From assembly GCA_928724745.1 (NCBI GenBank), contig CAKMXJ010000003.1:558001-622000 (forward strand): a stretch of 64,000 nucleotides of DNA, written 5' to 3'. The notes under the pieces were generated by a model. That model saw only the letters and a program-made list of their open reading frames with translations, ran no database searches and was not told the origin of the DNA. The position numbers were made by a program, and so were the translations under genes. The DNA is from Anthracocystis setariae (taxonomy: Eukaryota; Basidiomycota; Ustilaginomycetes; Ustilaginales; Ustilaginaceae). Shown piece after piece: positions 1 through 9,921 of this stretch (its first letter is position 1; every line of letters starts with the position of its first letter).

Positions 1-526
1 AGTCATTCTGTCATGTATTCTTCGTTTCGCATCTGCATGTTTGTTTGTTTAATGGTCACCGGCATGTCTTTGGAATGTTGCGAGAATTGTGCGTCTTGTG
101 TTGAATCAATCATAACGGACACAATATGAGAAGGGGCTCATTTACGGAAGTCGGCGGGCGGAGGGCTTTTGAGGATGACAGTGCGCGATGGCAGCAGCGT
201 TGTCTGTCTGCAAATCCACACGCGACTTCAGTGCCACACACGCACACGCTCGCCTCGGCCAATTGGTTGCTCCACATGGAACTCGGACTTTGGGCACGCT
301 GCGCTTCAACAATTAATCACATAGCTTCAGGGCGCCTGCACATGTCAGCTCAGCTCGGTCATCAGATACCAACACCATTCCTTTTCATCATCCTTTCATG
401 CCCTCGTCGATTCACAGCGGTTGCGCGCCCTCCATGTCTACATAGCGTCTACGAGCACCAGTCCAACTAGGTAGCCACTTGGCAGCCTCAGCGATCTCCG
501 TCCACACAGACAGCTAGCCCGTCGTC
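1..526. other. Intergenic / 5' flank of the FYVE gene
   Basis: No convincing coding region. The short open frame at 126-470 has no recognisable domain and a composition unlike a protein. The last 60 bases are C-rich and probably belong to the promoter or leader of the downstream FYVE gene, whose ATG is at 527. Confidence 0.5.
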
Positions 527-3127
527 ATGACGGCAGCAGAAGAGGCCGCGCGGTCCTCCGATCCGTCCACCTCCTCAAAGCGTCTATCGTATGTCCCGTA
601 TCAGCGCAAATCTCACCAGAGGAACGGTTCTGCCGCCTCTCAGCTCGCAGCCACTCCCCCCGGCGTTGACTCGTGGGCTCAACGATCTCCAGCCGCTTCC
701 GCCTCTTCGACCAACCGATCAACACCCGAGCCCGTTTCGAGAAGCGCGACAGCCACGGGCAAGTTGCAGGAATCCAGCACTTCCTCAGCAATGTCGAGGT
801 CCACAGGCGCGAGCACACCTCCTCGTGTAGCAACCACATCAACGCCAAACCGTCCACAAGCCACTCATTCCCGAGCATCGTCATCGTTCAGTCGGCCTGC
901 CGTTGCCTCACCTCTGGCACATGGAGCGGGTCTCGTGAGGCCTCATAGAGGTCTGGATGCGCCGCCGCCACCTCTGCGAGTCGCTTCCAAAATCGCTTCT
1001 AGCGGCTCCCAGCTTGCAAGTTCCAGCTCCAGCACTACATTAGCAGCTTCTTCACCCATCCGCACCCAGGCCCCTGCGAGCTCAGCTGACCAGACTTTGC
1101 CATCGTCCTCGACACCGCAACACCGATCGAGCGCCAGCACCAGCTCGACATCTACCGTGCGAGCTGCAGATCGTCCGCGCTCACCTCAGAAGCTGCCCGA
1201 ATCTCCACGAACGTCGAGCAGAGCCCAGGATCGCGCCTCGAGCGTCCATGCCGGGCAGAGCGCTAGCCGTTCCCTACATGTACGTACAAGCAGCATCAAT
1301 GGCACTGCAGCAGCCAACGTGTCGAGTGCAGCATCGAGCGTGCCCACATCCAGTAGAGGCTCTTCGGCAGTGGCCAGCCCTCTTGGAAGTCGATCCTCTA
1401 CCCCGATCGTTGGCGCTTCAGGCACTTCGATACCGGCGCACGTCAACTCGTACGCTGCATTGCTTGCGGCTCAATCGAAGCTCGGCCCGATTCCAGTGCC
1501 TCAAGGTGTTGCGTTGGCGCAAGCTGCCGGTGCAAGCTCGAGCGAACCGACGTTGATGCACGCGGATGGAAGGAGGACTGCCTATCGATCTGGGTTCCAG
1601 CCTAAGGGCGTCTTGCGCGTGCGGACCGGCGAGTACGCTGAACTGCGGCGCAAGGGACGGAGCGAAGGCGAGATGGAGGAGCAACGCATGGATCGTAGGC
1701 TCGCTAAACTCATCGCCATTCACTTTGCGCCCATCAACGATGCGGAGAAATCCACGCTCAGTCCAGCCAAGAAGTCGTTGATCGATCTGGACCTGGACGA
1801 GCTCAAGCGGGATCCAAGCAGTCTCATCCGAAAAGGCGGCAGCGAGCTGTGGACTTCGTTCCGTGCGCGGGGGCGAGGCGAAGACCCAGCGATCCGTCAA
1901 GCGGAGCAGAGCATTGTCAATTGGCAGGACGACTCGGAAGCGAAAGCATGTCCGATCTGCGAGACTGGCTTCAGCTTTACAGTGCGCAAGCACCATTGTC
2001 GGCTGTGTGGTCGGGTGGTGTGCGCGTCGCCTCATCTGACACGGCTTGCTTGGGCGGAGCAGATGGGTGGCGGTACAGGCAAGGTGCTCACACCTGAGGA
2101 ACGCGCTGCTCTGGATAACAAGTGTTCAGGCAACATTGTCGCCGATCCCATCACCGGGCGGATAGAAGAGGTCAAGGAGGGGGCAGCAGCGGCATCGTCG
2201 GCCAAGGCTGGATCGAGTGCTGCGCAGTCCAAGGGGGTGCGCATCTGTAGGGACTGCAAGACGATTGTGTGCAAGCGGCAGTACATGATGGACGATGAAC
2301 CGTTGCCTGTTTTCATGAAGCTGTACGAGGCGCTCATGAGGGTGCAGAAGGAGATCGAACAATCGCTGCCCGAGTTTCAGGAGATGGTGCTCGGGTTGCA
2401 GAAGCACGATCAGACAGCTGCGCTCGGGTCGAGTATACGTGCGAATATCGAGCTGCAACGAGACGCAGTGCAGGCGCGCAAGCAGCTGTTGGCGAATTTT
2501 GCAACATACGACGAGCTAGCAAAGCGAATCCGTGCGCTACCGACTGGCGATAAGCCGAAGGGGGGTGATGCGGCGCAGGAGAGGATTCAGCATGCGATCT
2601 TTACACGGGCCAATCAGTTTTTGCAGCAGAATATGCTGCCCCTGCAGAGTTTGCCCAAGCCAGGAAGTAGGAAGAAGGAAGCAGAGGGAGGTGGAGGGGC
2701 GGACGAGACAGCGGGGAGTGTTCCGTCGTCGCCGTCGCAGTCCGCGTCGGCTTGGGTGGAAACAAGGCGGTCTCAGCGTTCGAACCAGAGGCGCTCGGTG
2801 AGCTCGCTGGCGTCATTCAGGTCTTTGTTTGGCGGTGGACAGGGGGTGGGTGGGTCGCGCGCTAATTCTAGGAATCAAGTGGATGAGCAGATGGTCGATG
2901 ATGTGGATGTGGATGAGGCGGGGTTGGCAAGTGTCAGTCCGGAGGAACTCAGGGAACAGCTCAAGGTGTTGCTGGAACAGGAAAAGTTGGTCGCCGATTA
3001 TGTCGAGAGCGCAGCCAAGGCGAGGAAGTTCGAGGATGCCAAGACGCTCAAGAAGAGTCATGAGGATTTGTGTAAGGAGATCTTAAGGGTTCAGAAGCGG
3101 TTGGTTGTTGTTGGGCAGGGCAGGTGA
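527..3127 (+). CDS. VAC1: Vac1/Pep7 (Rabenosyn-5)-like FYVE protein
   Basis: Predicted 866-residue endosomal tethering protein of the Vac1/Pep7-Rabenosyn-5 family, which binds PI3P and Rab5-type GTPases in Golgi-to-endosome transport. Residues 1 to about 330 are Ser/Ala/Thr-rich and probably disordered. A FYVE zinc finger starts near residue 465: a W-x-x-D lead-in, Cys475/Cys478, then the R-K-H-H-C-R phosphoinositide-binding signature. The last Cys pair (574/577) comes only after a low-complexity insertion of roughly 70 residues. Past the finger, the segment with KLYEALMRVQKEIEQSLPEF resembles the Vac1 core, and the last 60 residues form a charged helix like the Rabenosyn Rab-binding domain. 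The ATG at 527 is the first in frame after a C-rich leader. No intron is needed. The N-terminal C2H2 finger of yeast Vac1 was not seen. Family call is firm; one-to-one orthology is inferred. Confidence 0.85.
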   Translation: MTAAEEAARSSDPSTSSKRLSYVPYQRKSHQRNGSAASQLAATPPGVDSWAQRSPAASASSTNRSTPEPVSRSATATGKLQESSTSSAMSRSTGASTPPRVATTSTPNRPQATHSRASSSFSRPAVASPLAHGAGLVRPHRGLDAPPPPLRVASKIASSGSQLASSSSSTTLAASSPIRTQAPASSADQTLPSSSTPQHRSSASTSSTSTVRAADRPRSPQKLPESPRTSSRAQDRASSVHAGQSASRSLHVRTSSINGTAAANVSSAASSVPTSSRGSSAVASPLGSRSSTPIVGASGTSIPAHVNSYAALLAAQSKLGPIPVPQGVALAQAAGASSSEPTLMHADGRRTAYRSGFQPKGVLRVRTGEYAELRRKGRSEGEMEEQRMDRRLAKLIAIHFAPINDAEKSTLSPAKKSLIDLDLDELKRDPSSLIRKGGSELWTSFRARGRGEDPAIRQAEQSIVNWQDDSEAKACPICETGFSFTVRKHHCRLCGRVVCASPHLTRLAWAEQMGGGTGKVLTPEERAALDNKCSGNIVADPITGRIEEVKEGAAAASSAKAGSSAAQSKGVRICRDCKTIVCKRQYMMDDEPLPVFMKLYEALMRVQKEIEQSLPEFQEMVLGLQKHDQTAALGSSIRANIELQRDAVQARKQLLANFATYDELAKRIRALPTGDKPKGGDAAQERIQHAIFTRANQFLQQNMLPLQSLPKPGSRKKEAEGGGGADETAGSVPSSPSQSASAWVETRRSQRSNQRRSVSSLASFRSLFGGGQGVGGSRANSRNQVDEQMVDDVDVDEAGLASVSPEELREQLKVLLEQEKLVADYVESAAKARKFEDAKTLKKSHEDLCKEILRVQKRLVVVGQGR

Positions 3128-3877
3128 GAGGTGGCGACGTCGACGATGCGAATTCGACAACTTTGGTTTATCTGGATCTGTTCGGGTGGGGGCGTGTGTG
3201 GGCAGGGTGATGCGTGTATGCTCATCTGTGACTTGGGGCGTCAGATTGTGAGATAGGGTGGGTGAGGGTTGGGTTGGGTGACGAGGGTGGTGCGGGCTGT
3301 GACCGTTGGGAGAGCCTGATCGACTGACTGCATGGTATCGATCGATCGATCTTCATGGAACCCTTAGAAAAAAAAACCCTTCCCCCTGAGCTCGCATGTC
3401 GATCTTGCAGTGCAACACCCCCCCCCCCCGAAATAGCTTGGCGATAGATATCTGCATATGCTTGCAGCAGCTGTCGAGTATCGCATGCATGCATGCATGC
3501 AGTAATGTAGTATGTGCAATGGCAAGCATTGCTTACTATTAGCATGCTGGGAAAAGGAAATTTTCTGATGCGGTTCGATTCGACAGGCGAACACCACCCG
3601 TGCGGGTTTGCCGCTACCAACTACCGGTAACTGTTACACATCCACGCAAGGTTCAACCGATCCGGCAAATCCTCGATAACATCCACATCAACATCTGCGA
3701 TATCGGCACCAAGCGGCAGACGCCGTTTGTGTGGTCACGGCACGAATCGGCTAAGCGGTGTCAGTATGGCTTTGATGCGTATGACTGCATATCGTTCTCG
3801 ATGCGCGGAATGGGTTGTGCCCGATTCGATCGGTTCGCAGCAATAAATTGCACACGCTCTTGGGTGTTGAGTACGGT

Positions 3878-3913
3878 GCGATGCGGATGCGGATGCGGGT
3901 GCGGGTGCGGGTG
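3878..3913. repeat. Hexamer microsatellite (GCGGAT/GCGGGT)n
   Basis: About six tandem copies of GCGGAT drifting to GCGGGT. The direct repeat is obvious by eye. No function is apparent. Confidence 0.85.
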
Positions 3914-4300
3914 TCACCTGGCAGAGCCGCAAAGCCGTATCCCACTATCGGCTGCAATTGGTCCCCGAAATCCACCATTCACCCACACCTGGTAGAGGAA
4001 AAAAAGGGGGGGGGCAAAGATCAGTTGCCGAATCCCATCCCAGCAGCACAGAGACGGGTGTCGTCCAAATCGATCAGAAGGTGACAATTAATTGTTATCA
4101 AGTGCAGTAGCAGGAAGATGTGATGTATACTCAGTCGAGTGTTTCAGGCTCGGGTTTTTGGGCATCTCATGCGCGTCCCAGCTCTCGCGTGGCCGCTAGG
4201 CTGGATTTGCACTCGTGCCGCTCTTGCGCTTCGAAACAGCGATTCTCAACGAAATTCCCACCACCAGGTACATACTGTACGTCAGGCTGTGAAATTTTCA

Positions 4301-4330
4301 AGTGTACTGTACTGTACAGTGCAGTACACT
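4301..4330. repeat. 30-bp near-perfect palindrome built on GTACTGTAC
   Basis: The 30 bases equal their own reverse complement except for one mismatched pair (positions 10 and 21 of the repeat), which would be a G-U wobble in RNA. The centre is the perfect palindrome ACTGTACAGT and the outer arms carry TGTACTG/CAGTACA. The same arms recur elsewhere in this window, for example at 63055-63070. Confidence 0.8.
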
Positions 4331-5612
4331 ACACTACAGCACTGCATACAGAAAATCCTCCGAGAGACGATGATTTTCAAGCCACAACTGGAAGACGCCG
4401 CGCTCAGCCACAAACTTGTTTCGGCCTCATCTGTTCATGGACGACGCCGGAATGGAGATTTCGCTCGTTGTGAGTCAAGATGTGCCACGGTGGGACGAAG
4501 CGGAAATAGGGTTTGTAGTTTCAGCTTAATGAATTTGCCTGTGCAGTCGTTGGATGAGGACAGAACCAACCATCAACCCTTGTTGGAACACATCAGCATG
4601 CTGCACTTTCCATTGCTCGATGTGAGAGCGCGGGGTAATATTAGAAGAAACAGATTGCGCATCGCTCCGTGTTCGCAATGGTGATTGCCGAAGCAACCGA
4701 AAGAGGGTTGTCTCGTAAAGGTAGGGGAAAGGGGATGCCGGACAAGCTGCTCGACTAGTTCCGAATGTGGGAAAAAATAAAAAATAAATGAGACCCTTTG
4801 GGTTGACTCCGAAAATCATCGGGCCCTCTTTTTTACTCACGGGGCCTACTCCTGTAAAACCAAGTGTCCCCCCAATTTTGGTGTGATGGTCTAAAACTCT
4901 CCAGTCTGCTTGACTTGCCGTCAAGCACTGCGGCAGCGGCATCTACGCAGCTCACCGCGTCGAAAATAAGTGTGTCTCACCAGCTGCGGCTCATGTGTGG
5001 CGGCATCTCTTCTCAGCGCCGTGCAGATCCCCATTGATTTCGGGTACCTGGCCTTATTTGGAAGATCATACTGCCGATGTGGATTGTTCGCGACCAATGC
5101 TCGACGTCAAACTTCGCGGGTCCCTTGAAGTAACTTCTCGTTTTCATCATCTGCACTGAGCTGCACGATGCCTATGTCGCCCTCGTCGATACCCACGCCG
5201 ACCATGCCTCGACTTCTAGGGGTCACCTACGCAAGCAGCAAAATTTTCCTATCCTGACCCTACACCATTGCCCACTGACTCGGTCTTCTACCTTCCGTTT
5301 TGTGGAGAGGCCCCTGTCGTCTGAGTTTGCCTCTCTCTGTCTTCCCTGCTCTGATGCGCTTGCTTCGGCCATTTCAGCAGTGTGACTGGCATATCGTGGA
5401 CCACCGCCTTCCACGAGTCAACACTGTTGTTCCGCCTTGACGAGACCCTTTGTTCGCCGTTCTGTCGCTACGCCAGGCGTCAGACGACAGCTACCAGCTT
5501 CCATCATGCGATTACCAGCTAGCTTGGGTACCTGCTACGGTGCAAGCGCCCTCGATGGCAGGGACGCTATAGCATGAACAGTACAGACCAGTCCGAACCC
5601 ACCACGGATGCA

Positions 5613-5618
5613 TATAAA
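5613..5618 (+). promoter_or_regulatory. TATA box of the expansin-like gene
   Basis: TATAAA lies 106 bases before the chosen ATG and is followed by a C/T-rich stretch, as expected for a strongly transcribed fungal gene. Assigned by position and sequence only. Confidence 0.55.
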
Positions 5619-5718
5619 CCTCGACTCAAACATCACTCTCCATCCATCCCCCATCAACTCTCCTCTCTCCGACCACCTTCCAGACCCTTCCCTCTCGGAC
5701 CCTTGTATACATTTCACA

Positions 5719-6615
5719 ATGATCGCTTCCAACCTTCTCGCTGTTGCTCTCGCCATCGCCGGCGCTTCCGCCGCTCCCCTCGCCAAGCGCTCCAGCGGCC
5801 AGGCCACCTTCTACGACGCCGGCCTCGGTGCTTGTGGTTGGACCAACTCGGCCTCGGACTTCATTGTCGCCATGAACGCTCCCGAGTGGGACGGTGGCTC
5901 CCACTGTGGTCAGATGGTCACCATCACCAACACCGGCAACGGCAACACCCAGACCGCTCAGGTTGCTGACCTCTGCCCTGGTTGCAGCTACGGTTCGCTC
6001 GACATGTCGACCGGCCTCTTCTCTGCCCTCAACAACGGTAACATGGACGCCGGTGTCTTCCCCATCTCGTGGTCCTTCGGCTCCGGTTCGGGTGCCGCCC
6101 AGAACAACCAGCAGCAGGCGGCTCAGCAGCAGCAGCAGCAGCAGCAGCAGGAGCCTACCTACACTGCCTCAGGATGGACCCCTGTTCCCAGTAACCCCCC
6201 GCAAACCCCCACCCCCACACCCACTCGCTCTGTTATCGCTTCTGCTGCGGCCTCGCCGGCCCCTGCGCAGCCCGCCTCGGCCTCGACTGACAACACCGTT
6301 GTCTCGACCCCTCAGTGGTGGAACAACATCACCAACACGTGCGGCATTGACCTTGCTCCCAAGTCGCTCCCCATCGCCATCTCTTCGTCCTCGCTGCTTT
6401 CCCAGGATAAGCTGAGCAGCGCTTGCGGCAAGTGGATCCAGATCGAGAACAACGCCAACGGCAAGCAGCTCTCGCTGCAGGTCACCAATTACTTCAACGG
6501 CACTGAGGGTGACGTCGGCCTTACCGAGGCTTACCGCCTGCTCGCCGACAACTACCAGAACCCCGAGACCATCGAGTCGGTCACCTGGGGCTTCCTCCAG
6601 GGCCAGGGCATGTAA
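5719..6615 (+). CDS. Secreted expansin-like (double-psi beta-barrel) protein
   Basis: Predicted 298-residue secreted protein. Residues 1 to about 18 are a hydrophobic signal peptide ending in ASA. A short propeptide then ends in a Kex2-type LAKR site near residue 24. Residues 25 to about 125 match the RlpA/barwin/expansin double-psi beta-barrel: ATFYDAG start, a C-G-W turn, H-C-G-Q, and D-L-C-P-G-C followed by L-D-M-S. A Gln run, then a Pro/Thr/Ala-rich linker, lead to a second globular part (about residues 200-298) with two Cys that may be a degenerate second barrel. Relatives include loosenins, cerato-platanin-like wall-loosening proteins and so-called riboflavin-aldehyde-forming enzymes; most lack proven catalysis. 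An upstream in-frame ATG at 5608 would add 37 residues and bury the signal peptide, so 5719 is preferred. Codon use is strongly biased (NNC), implying high expression. Confidence 0.88.
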   Translation: MIASNLLAVALAIAGASAAPLAKRSSGQATFYDAGLGACGWTNSASDFIVAMNAPEWDGGSHCGQMVTITNTGNGNTQTAQVADLCPGCSYGSLDMSTGLFSALNNGNMDAGVFPISWSFGSGSGAAQNNQQQAAQQQQQQQQQEPTYTASGWTPVPSNPPQTPTPTPTRSVIASAAASPAPAQPASASTDNTVVSTPQWWNNITNTCGIDLAPKSLPIAISSSSLLSQDKLSSACGKWIQIENNANGKQLSLQVTNYFNGTEGDVGLTEAYRLLADNYQNPETIESVTWGFLQGQGM

Positions 6616-7206
6616 GCTGCTTACGAGCTTTACACTGGATTCCTTTCTTCTCTTGGGTCATCTAACACGCATAGTCGTAGGCACCGTGTCTCCTTGGGCC
6701 CTATAAAGGGCGTCCAGGAACATGGAGTCCTCCCATGCTGCCCCTCCTTTCCCTTAGATTGTTGTGCTTCTTTCTTATCGTCTCTAAAGCTATGGGCTTG
6801 TTAATTTGTATCCTGTTTCTTTTTTCACATCCGTACGCTCGCACATGTCTTCACCCTCCTCGATCGAGGTTGGGCGACCATTCATGTTATACGGGCAATT
6901 CTAACTTGCTACTCGATGTTTCCGCTTTAGTCTCGTCACCGAATTAATCCAAAATTTGGCGGATAGCCGATCAAGTCTAGCCTCCTTCTCTTGTGTGTGA
7001 CCGATCTTTGGTGTGTGCTGTGCAGCGGATGTGGTCAACAAGACTGGGAAGGGAGGAGGTGGTTTTGGCAGTGAGAAGCAAAATGCCAAGTAGTGACGAG
7101 TGAAGCGGTCGGAGTTGGAATCGGGCAAGTTGGCTCGATCAAGGTCGGGCGGGCTTGCTGACCGAAAGATTCTCAACGATTGGTTCTGAAAGCGAGCCGT
7201 ACGCTT

Positions 7207-7224
7207 TTGGCGCGTGCGCGCCAA
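7207..7224. promoter_or_regulatory. Palindrome TTGGCGCG-TG-CGCGCCAA
   Basis: Perfect 8-bp inverted arms around TG. With flanking T/A bases both strands read TTTGGCGCG, which fits the E2F-type TTTSGCGC consensus. It lies about 520 bases upstream of ETF-QO. Any regulatory role is a guess. Confidence 0.3.
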
Positions 7225-7629
7225 ATTAGGATTTTCTTTTTTGTTTCTCTGGTTTCTGTTTTCTGTAGTCAAGAGACTGAACTGCTCCCATGAAAAAATT
7301 GGGCTGGCTGATTATAATATTGACGGCACCAGGGCAAAAGCTCTGGGTTGAAAAGTGGCATTTTGGATTTGGCGTGTTGAAAATGGTCCGTTTCCGGTAT
7401 CTGGCAACGCCTAATGACCGGCTCCAAGTGACAAAGACACACAATTGTGACTCCTGTCCTTCAACCCCGCATTGAACCATTCCAAAGCTTGCTCAACGTC
7501 CAACAGGTGCATCTCGCGCAGCAACTCTTGCTAGTTACCTATTAACTATCATCCACTCCAATCACAAGCCGGACCCAGTTACCCAGTGACGCCTCGTCCA
7601 TTCCGCGTTGCCAAGTCACGACTCAAGCA

Positions 7630-7681
7630 ATCTCCTCTCCTCTCCTCTCCTCTCCTCTCCTCTCCTCTCCCTCTCCTCTCC
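7630..7681 (+). repeat. (TCTCC)n pyrimidine microsatellite
   Basis: Tandem TCTCC units end about 60 bases before the ETF-QO ATG. Pyrimidine tracts of this type are common in fungal core promoters just upstream of the transcription start, so this may mark the ETF-QO leader. Confidence 0.75.
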
Positions 7682-7741
7682 GCGTCGCCACTTGCATCGA
7701 TTCTTGCACTGACGACACAGTACATCCTCCTCCGTCACACA

Positions 7742-9718
7742 ATGTTTGCGGCTCGCGCAACACATGCCTCGCCGGCTCGTCTGGCGAGCGTCTTGCGCAA
7801 CGGCAATGTCGGTCAAGCTAGCCGATCGCTTCGCGCCACCGTGTCCACCTCAGGTTCAGCCGCGTCTTTGTCTAACTTGGCTTCCCGCAGCTATCTTGCC
7901 AGCCGCGCCAGCACTGCTGCTGGCACTTTGATTGCGCGTGCCTTTTCCACCAGCGCTGTCTCTCGCAGAGCTACACCCGTCGAGGATGGTGAAGGCGAGC
8001 CTTTCGACCTCTCCACTGTAGAGCGCGTCTCGGACGAGGTGGATGTCATCATCGTCGGTGGCGGTCCTGCCGGTCTCAGCGCCGCCATCAAGATCAAGCA
8101 ACTTTCCGAGGAGCGTGGCGAGGAGATTCGTGTCGTCGTTCTGGAGAAAGGACCCGAGGTCGGCAACCACATTCTCTCTGGTGCCGTGATTCAGACCAAC
8201 GCTCTCGATGAATTGCTTCCCAACTGGAAGGAGCTTGGCGCTCCTCTCAACCAGCCCGCTCTCGAGGACCAGATGCGCTTCCTCACCTCGACAGGATCGT
8301 TCCCCATGCCCCACCCGCCACAGATGTCCAACAAGGGCAACTACATTGTCTCGCTCTCTCGAGTTGTCGCGTGGTTGGGCGAGCAGGCCGAGGCCGCCGG
8401 TGTCGAGATCTACCCTGGTTTCGCCGCCGCACAGCCAATTTGGCAGACGGATGACAGCGGCAAGCCCATCGGCATCAAGGGTGTCATCACCAACGAGATC
8501 GGTCTCGACAAGTCGCGCAAGCCCAAGGAATCGTTCGAGCCAGGCATGGAATTCCACGCTCCCATCACTCTGTTCGCCGAGGGAGCCCACGGCTCGATGA
8601 CGCAGAAGGTCATCAAGCAGCTTGGTCTGCGCGAGCAGGTGGGCGCCGACCCACAGACTTACGGTCTGGGTGTCAAGGAAGTGTGGCGAGTCAAACCCGA
8701 AAAGCACCAGGCAGGTCTGGTCACACATTCCATGGGTTGGCCTTTGGACACCAGCACGTACGGCGGTAGCTGGTGCTATCACATGGAGGACACCATGGTC
8801 TCGATCGGCCTGGTCGTCGGTTTGGATTACCAGAACCCTTACCTGAGCCCTTTCCGCGAATTTCAGCGAATGAAGCACCACCCCTTCTTCAAGGATCTGC
8901 TCGAAGGTGGTGAGTGCCTCGCTTACGGCGCCAGATCGTTGAACGAAGGTGGATACCAGTCGATTCCTAAGCTGCACTTCCCTGGTGGTGCGTTGGTGGG
9001 CTGCGCTGCTGGATTCCTCAACGTTCCCAAGATCAAGGGCACTCACAATGCCATGAAGTCGGGTATGGTGGCGGCCGAGGCTGTGGTGGATGCGCTTGCC
9101 AAGCGTTCCGAGTCGGGATCCCAGGAGACGATCGATATTGCTGACTACAAGACGCGACTGGATGACACGTACGTCATGAAGGAGCTTTACGAGGTGCGCA
9201 ACCTGCGTCCCTCGTTCCACGGTCCACTTGGTTTCTGGGGTGGAGTCATGTATTCTGGTCTCGACTCGATGATCCTCAAGGGTCGCGTTCCCTGGACATT
9301 CCATCATCCTGGTGAGGACCATGCTCAGACCAAGCCGGCTTCGCAGTGCGAGCCTATCGAGTACCCCAAGCCGGACGGCAAGCTGTCGTTCGACATCCTT
9401 ACCTCGGTTTCGAGGACGGGAACCAATCACGCTGAAGACCAGCCTGTTCACCTGGTGGTCAAGGAAGGCGACTACAAGGGTCACGTCGAGAGGAACGTTG
9501 GGACGTTCGGTGGACCACTGGGTCGCTGCTGTCCTGCTGGAGTGTACGAGTATGTGGAGGCGGATACGCCAGCGCAGGAGGATGCTTTGGGTAAGAAGCT
9601 GGTGATCAACAGTCAGAATTGCATTCACTGCTACACTTGCTCGATCAAGACGCCGGATCAGAGTATCCGATGGGACGTGCCCGAAGGCGGTGGAGGACCC
9701 AAGTACTCGATGACCTAA
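7742..9718 (+). CDS. CIR2: Electron transfer flavoprotein-ubiquinone oxidoreductase
   Basis: Predicted 658-residue inner-membrane flavoprotein that passes electrons from reduced ETF (fatty-acid and amino-acid oxidation) to ubiquinone. Residues 1 to about 75 form an Arg/Ser/Ala-rich mitochondrial presequence ending near ARAFSTSAVSRR. A Rossmann FAD motif (DVIIVGGGPAGLSAA) sits at 101-115, followed by the ETF-QO core with GNHILSGAVI and GCAAGFLNVPKIKGTHNAMKSG. The C-terminal 60 residues carry the 4Fe-4S cluster: C-C-P-A-G-V-Y-E and the C-I-H-C-Y-T-C triad. The length is near that of human ETFDH with a longer presequence. An upstream non-ATG extension was ignored because 7742 begins the presequence directly. 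No intron is needed. The symbol follows yeast usage. Confidence 0.96.
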   Translation: MFAARATHASPARLASVLRNGNVGQASRSLRATVSTSGSAASLSNLASRSYLASRASTAAGTLIARAFSTSAVSRRATPVEDGEGEPFDLSTVERVSDEVDVIIVGGGPAGLSAAIKIKQLSEERGEEIRVVVLEKGPEVGNHILSGAVIQTNALDELLPNWKELGAPLNQPALEDQMRFLTSTGSFPMPHPPQMSNKGNYIVSLSRVVAWLGEQAEAAGVEIYPGFAAAQPIWQTDDSGKPIGIKGVITNEIGLDKSRKPKESFEPGMEFHAPITLFAEGAHGSMTQKVIKQLGLREQVGADPQTYGLGVKEVWRVKPEKHQAGLVTHSMGWPLDTSTYGGSWCYHMEDTMVSIGLVVGLDYQNPYLSPFREFQRMKHHPFFKDLLEGGECLAYGARSLNEGGYQSIPKLHFPGGALVGCAAGFLNVPKIKGTHNAMKSGMVAAEAVVDALAKRSESGSQETIDIADYKTRLDDTYVMKELYEVRNLRPSFHGPLGFWGGVMYSGLDSMILKGRVPWTFHHPGEDHAQTKPASQCEPIEYPKPDGKLSFDILTSVSRTGTNHAEDQPVHLVVKEGDYKGHVERNVGTFGGPLGRCCPAGVYEYVEADTPAQEDALGKKLVINSQNCIHCYTCSIKTPDQSIRWDVPEGGGGPKYSMT

Positions 9719-9921
9719 AAACAAAGCAGATTCGTGAAAGCCCCCTCGCCTCAGCACAGACTTTGCTAATCTTGGTTATCCCGGCAAGAACTCACTCGCG
9801 CACCGCATGAATAAAACAAGCTTGAAACCCGCAATGGATCGGATGAGATTGAAATTGAAATTGAACTAAAAGTACAGAGTGTGCAGCGGACGCATGAGCC
9901 GGGGCTGAGGGTCAAGTGGTT

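Larger units (their letters stand above)
3128..5718. other. 2.6-kb intergenic region with simple repeats
   Basis: No credible gene. It holds an A run and C run near 3366-3428, an ATCGATCG tract near 3338, a GCATGCATGCATGC tract near 3484, the hexamer array at 3878-3913, the palindrome at 4301-4330, and A/T-rich homopolymer stretches near 4775-4840. Open frames here (for example 4139-4684) lack domains and a credible start context. A TATA box for the downstream secreted-protein gene lies at 5613. Confidence 0.5.
6616..7741. other. Intergenic region before ETF-QO
   Basis: No gene seen. It contains the 3' flank of the expansin-like gene, an 18-bp GC palindrome at 7207-7224, a CCAAT-bearing stretch near 7556, and the pyrimidine repeat at 7630-7681 next to the ETF-QO start. 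Confidence 0.5.

Noticed and set aside
4139..4684. A 181-residue frame in the 3.1-5.7 kb spacer
   Set aside because: It runs through the palindrome and repeats, shows no domain, and overlaps another frame of similar length.
7856..9757. A 633-residue minus-strand frame opposite ETF-QO
   Set aside because: Same codon-bias shadow effect; no domain, and ETF-QO is unambiguous.
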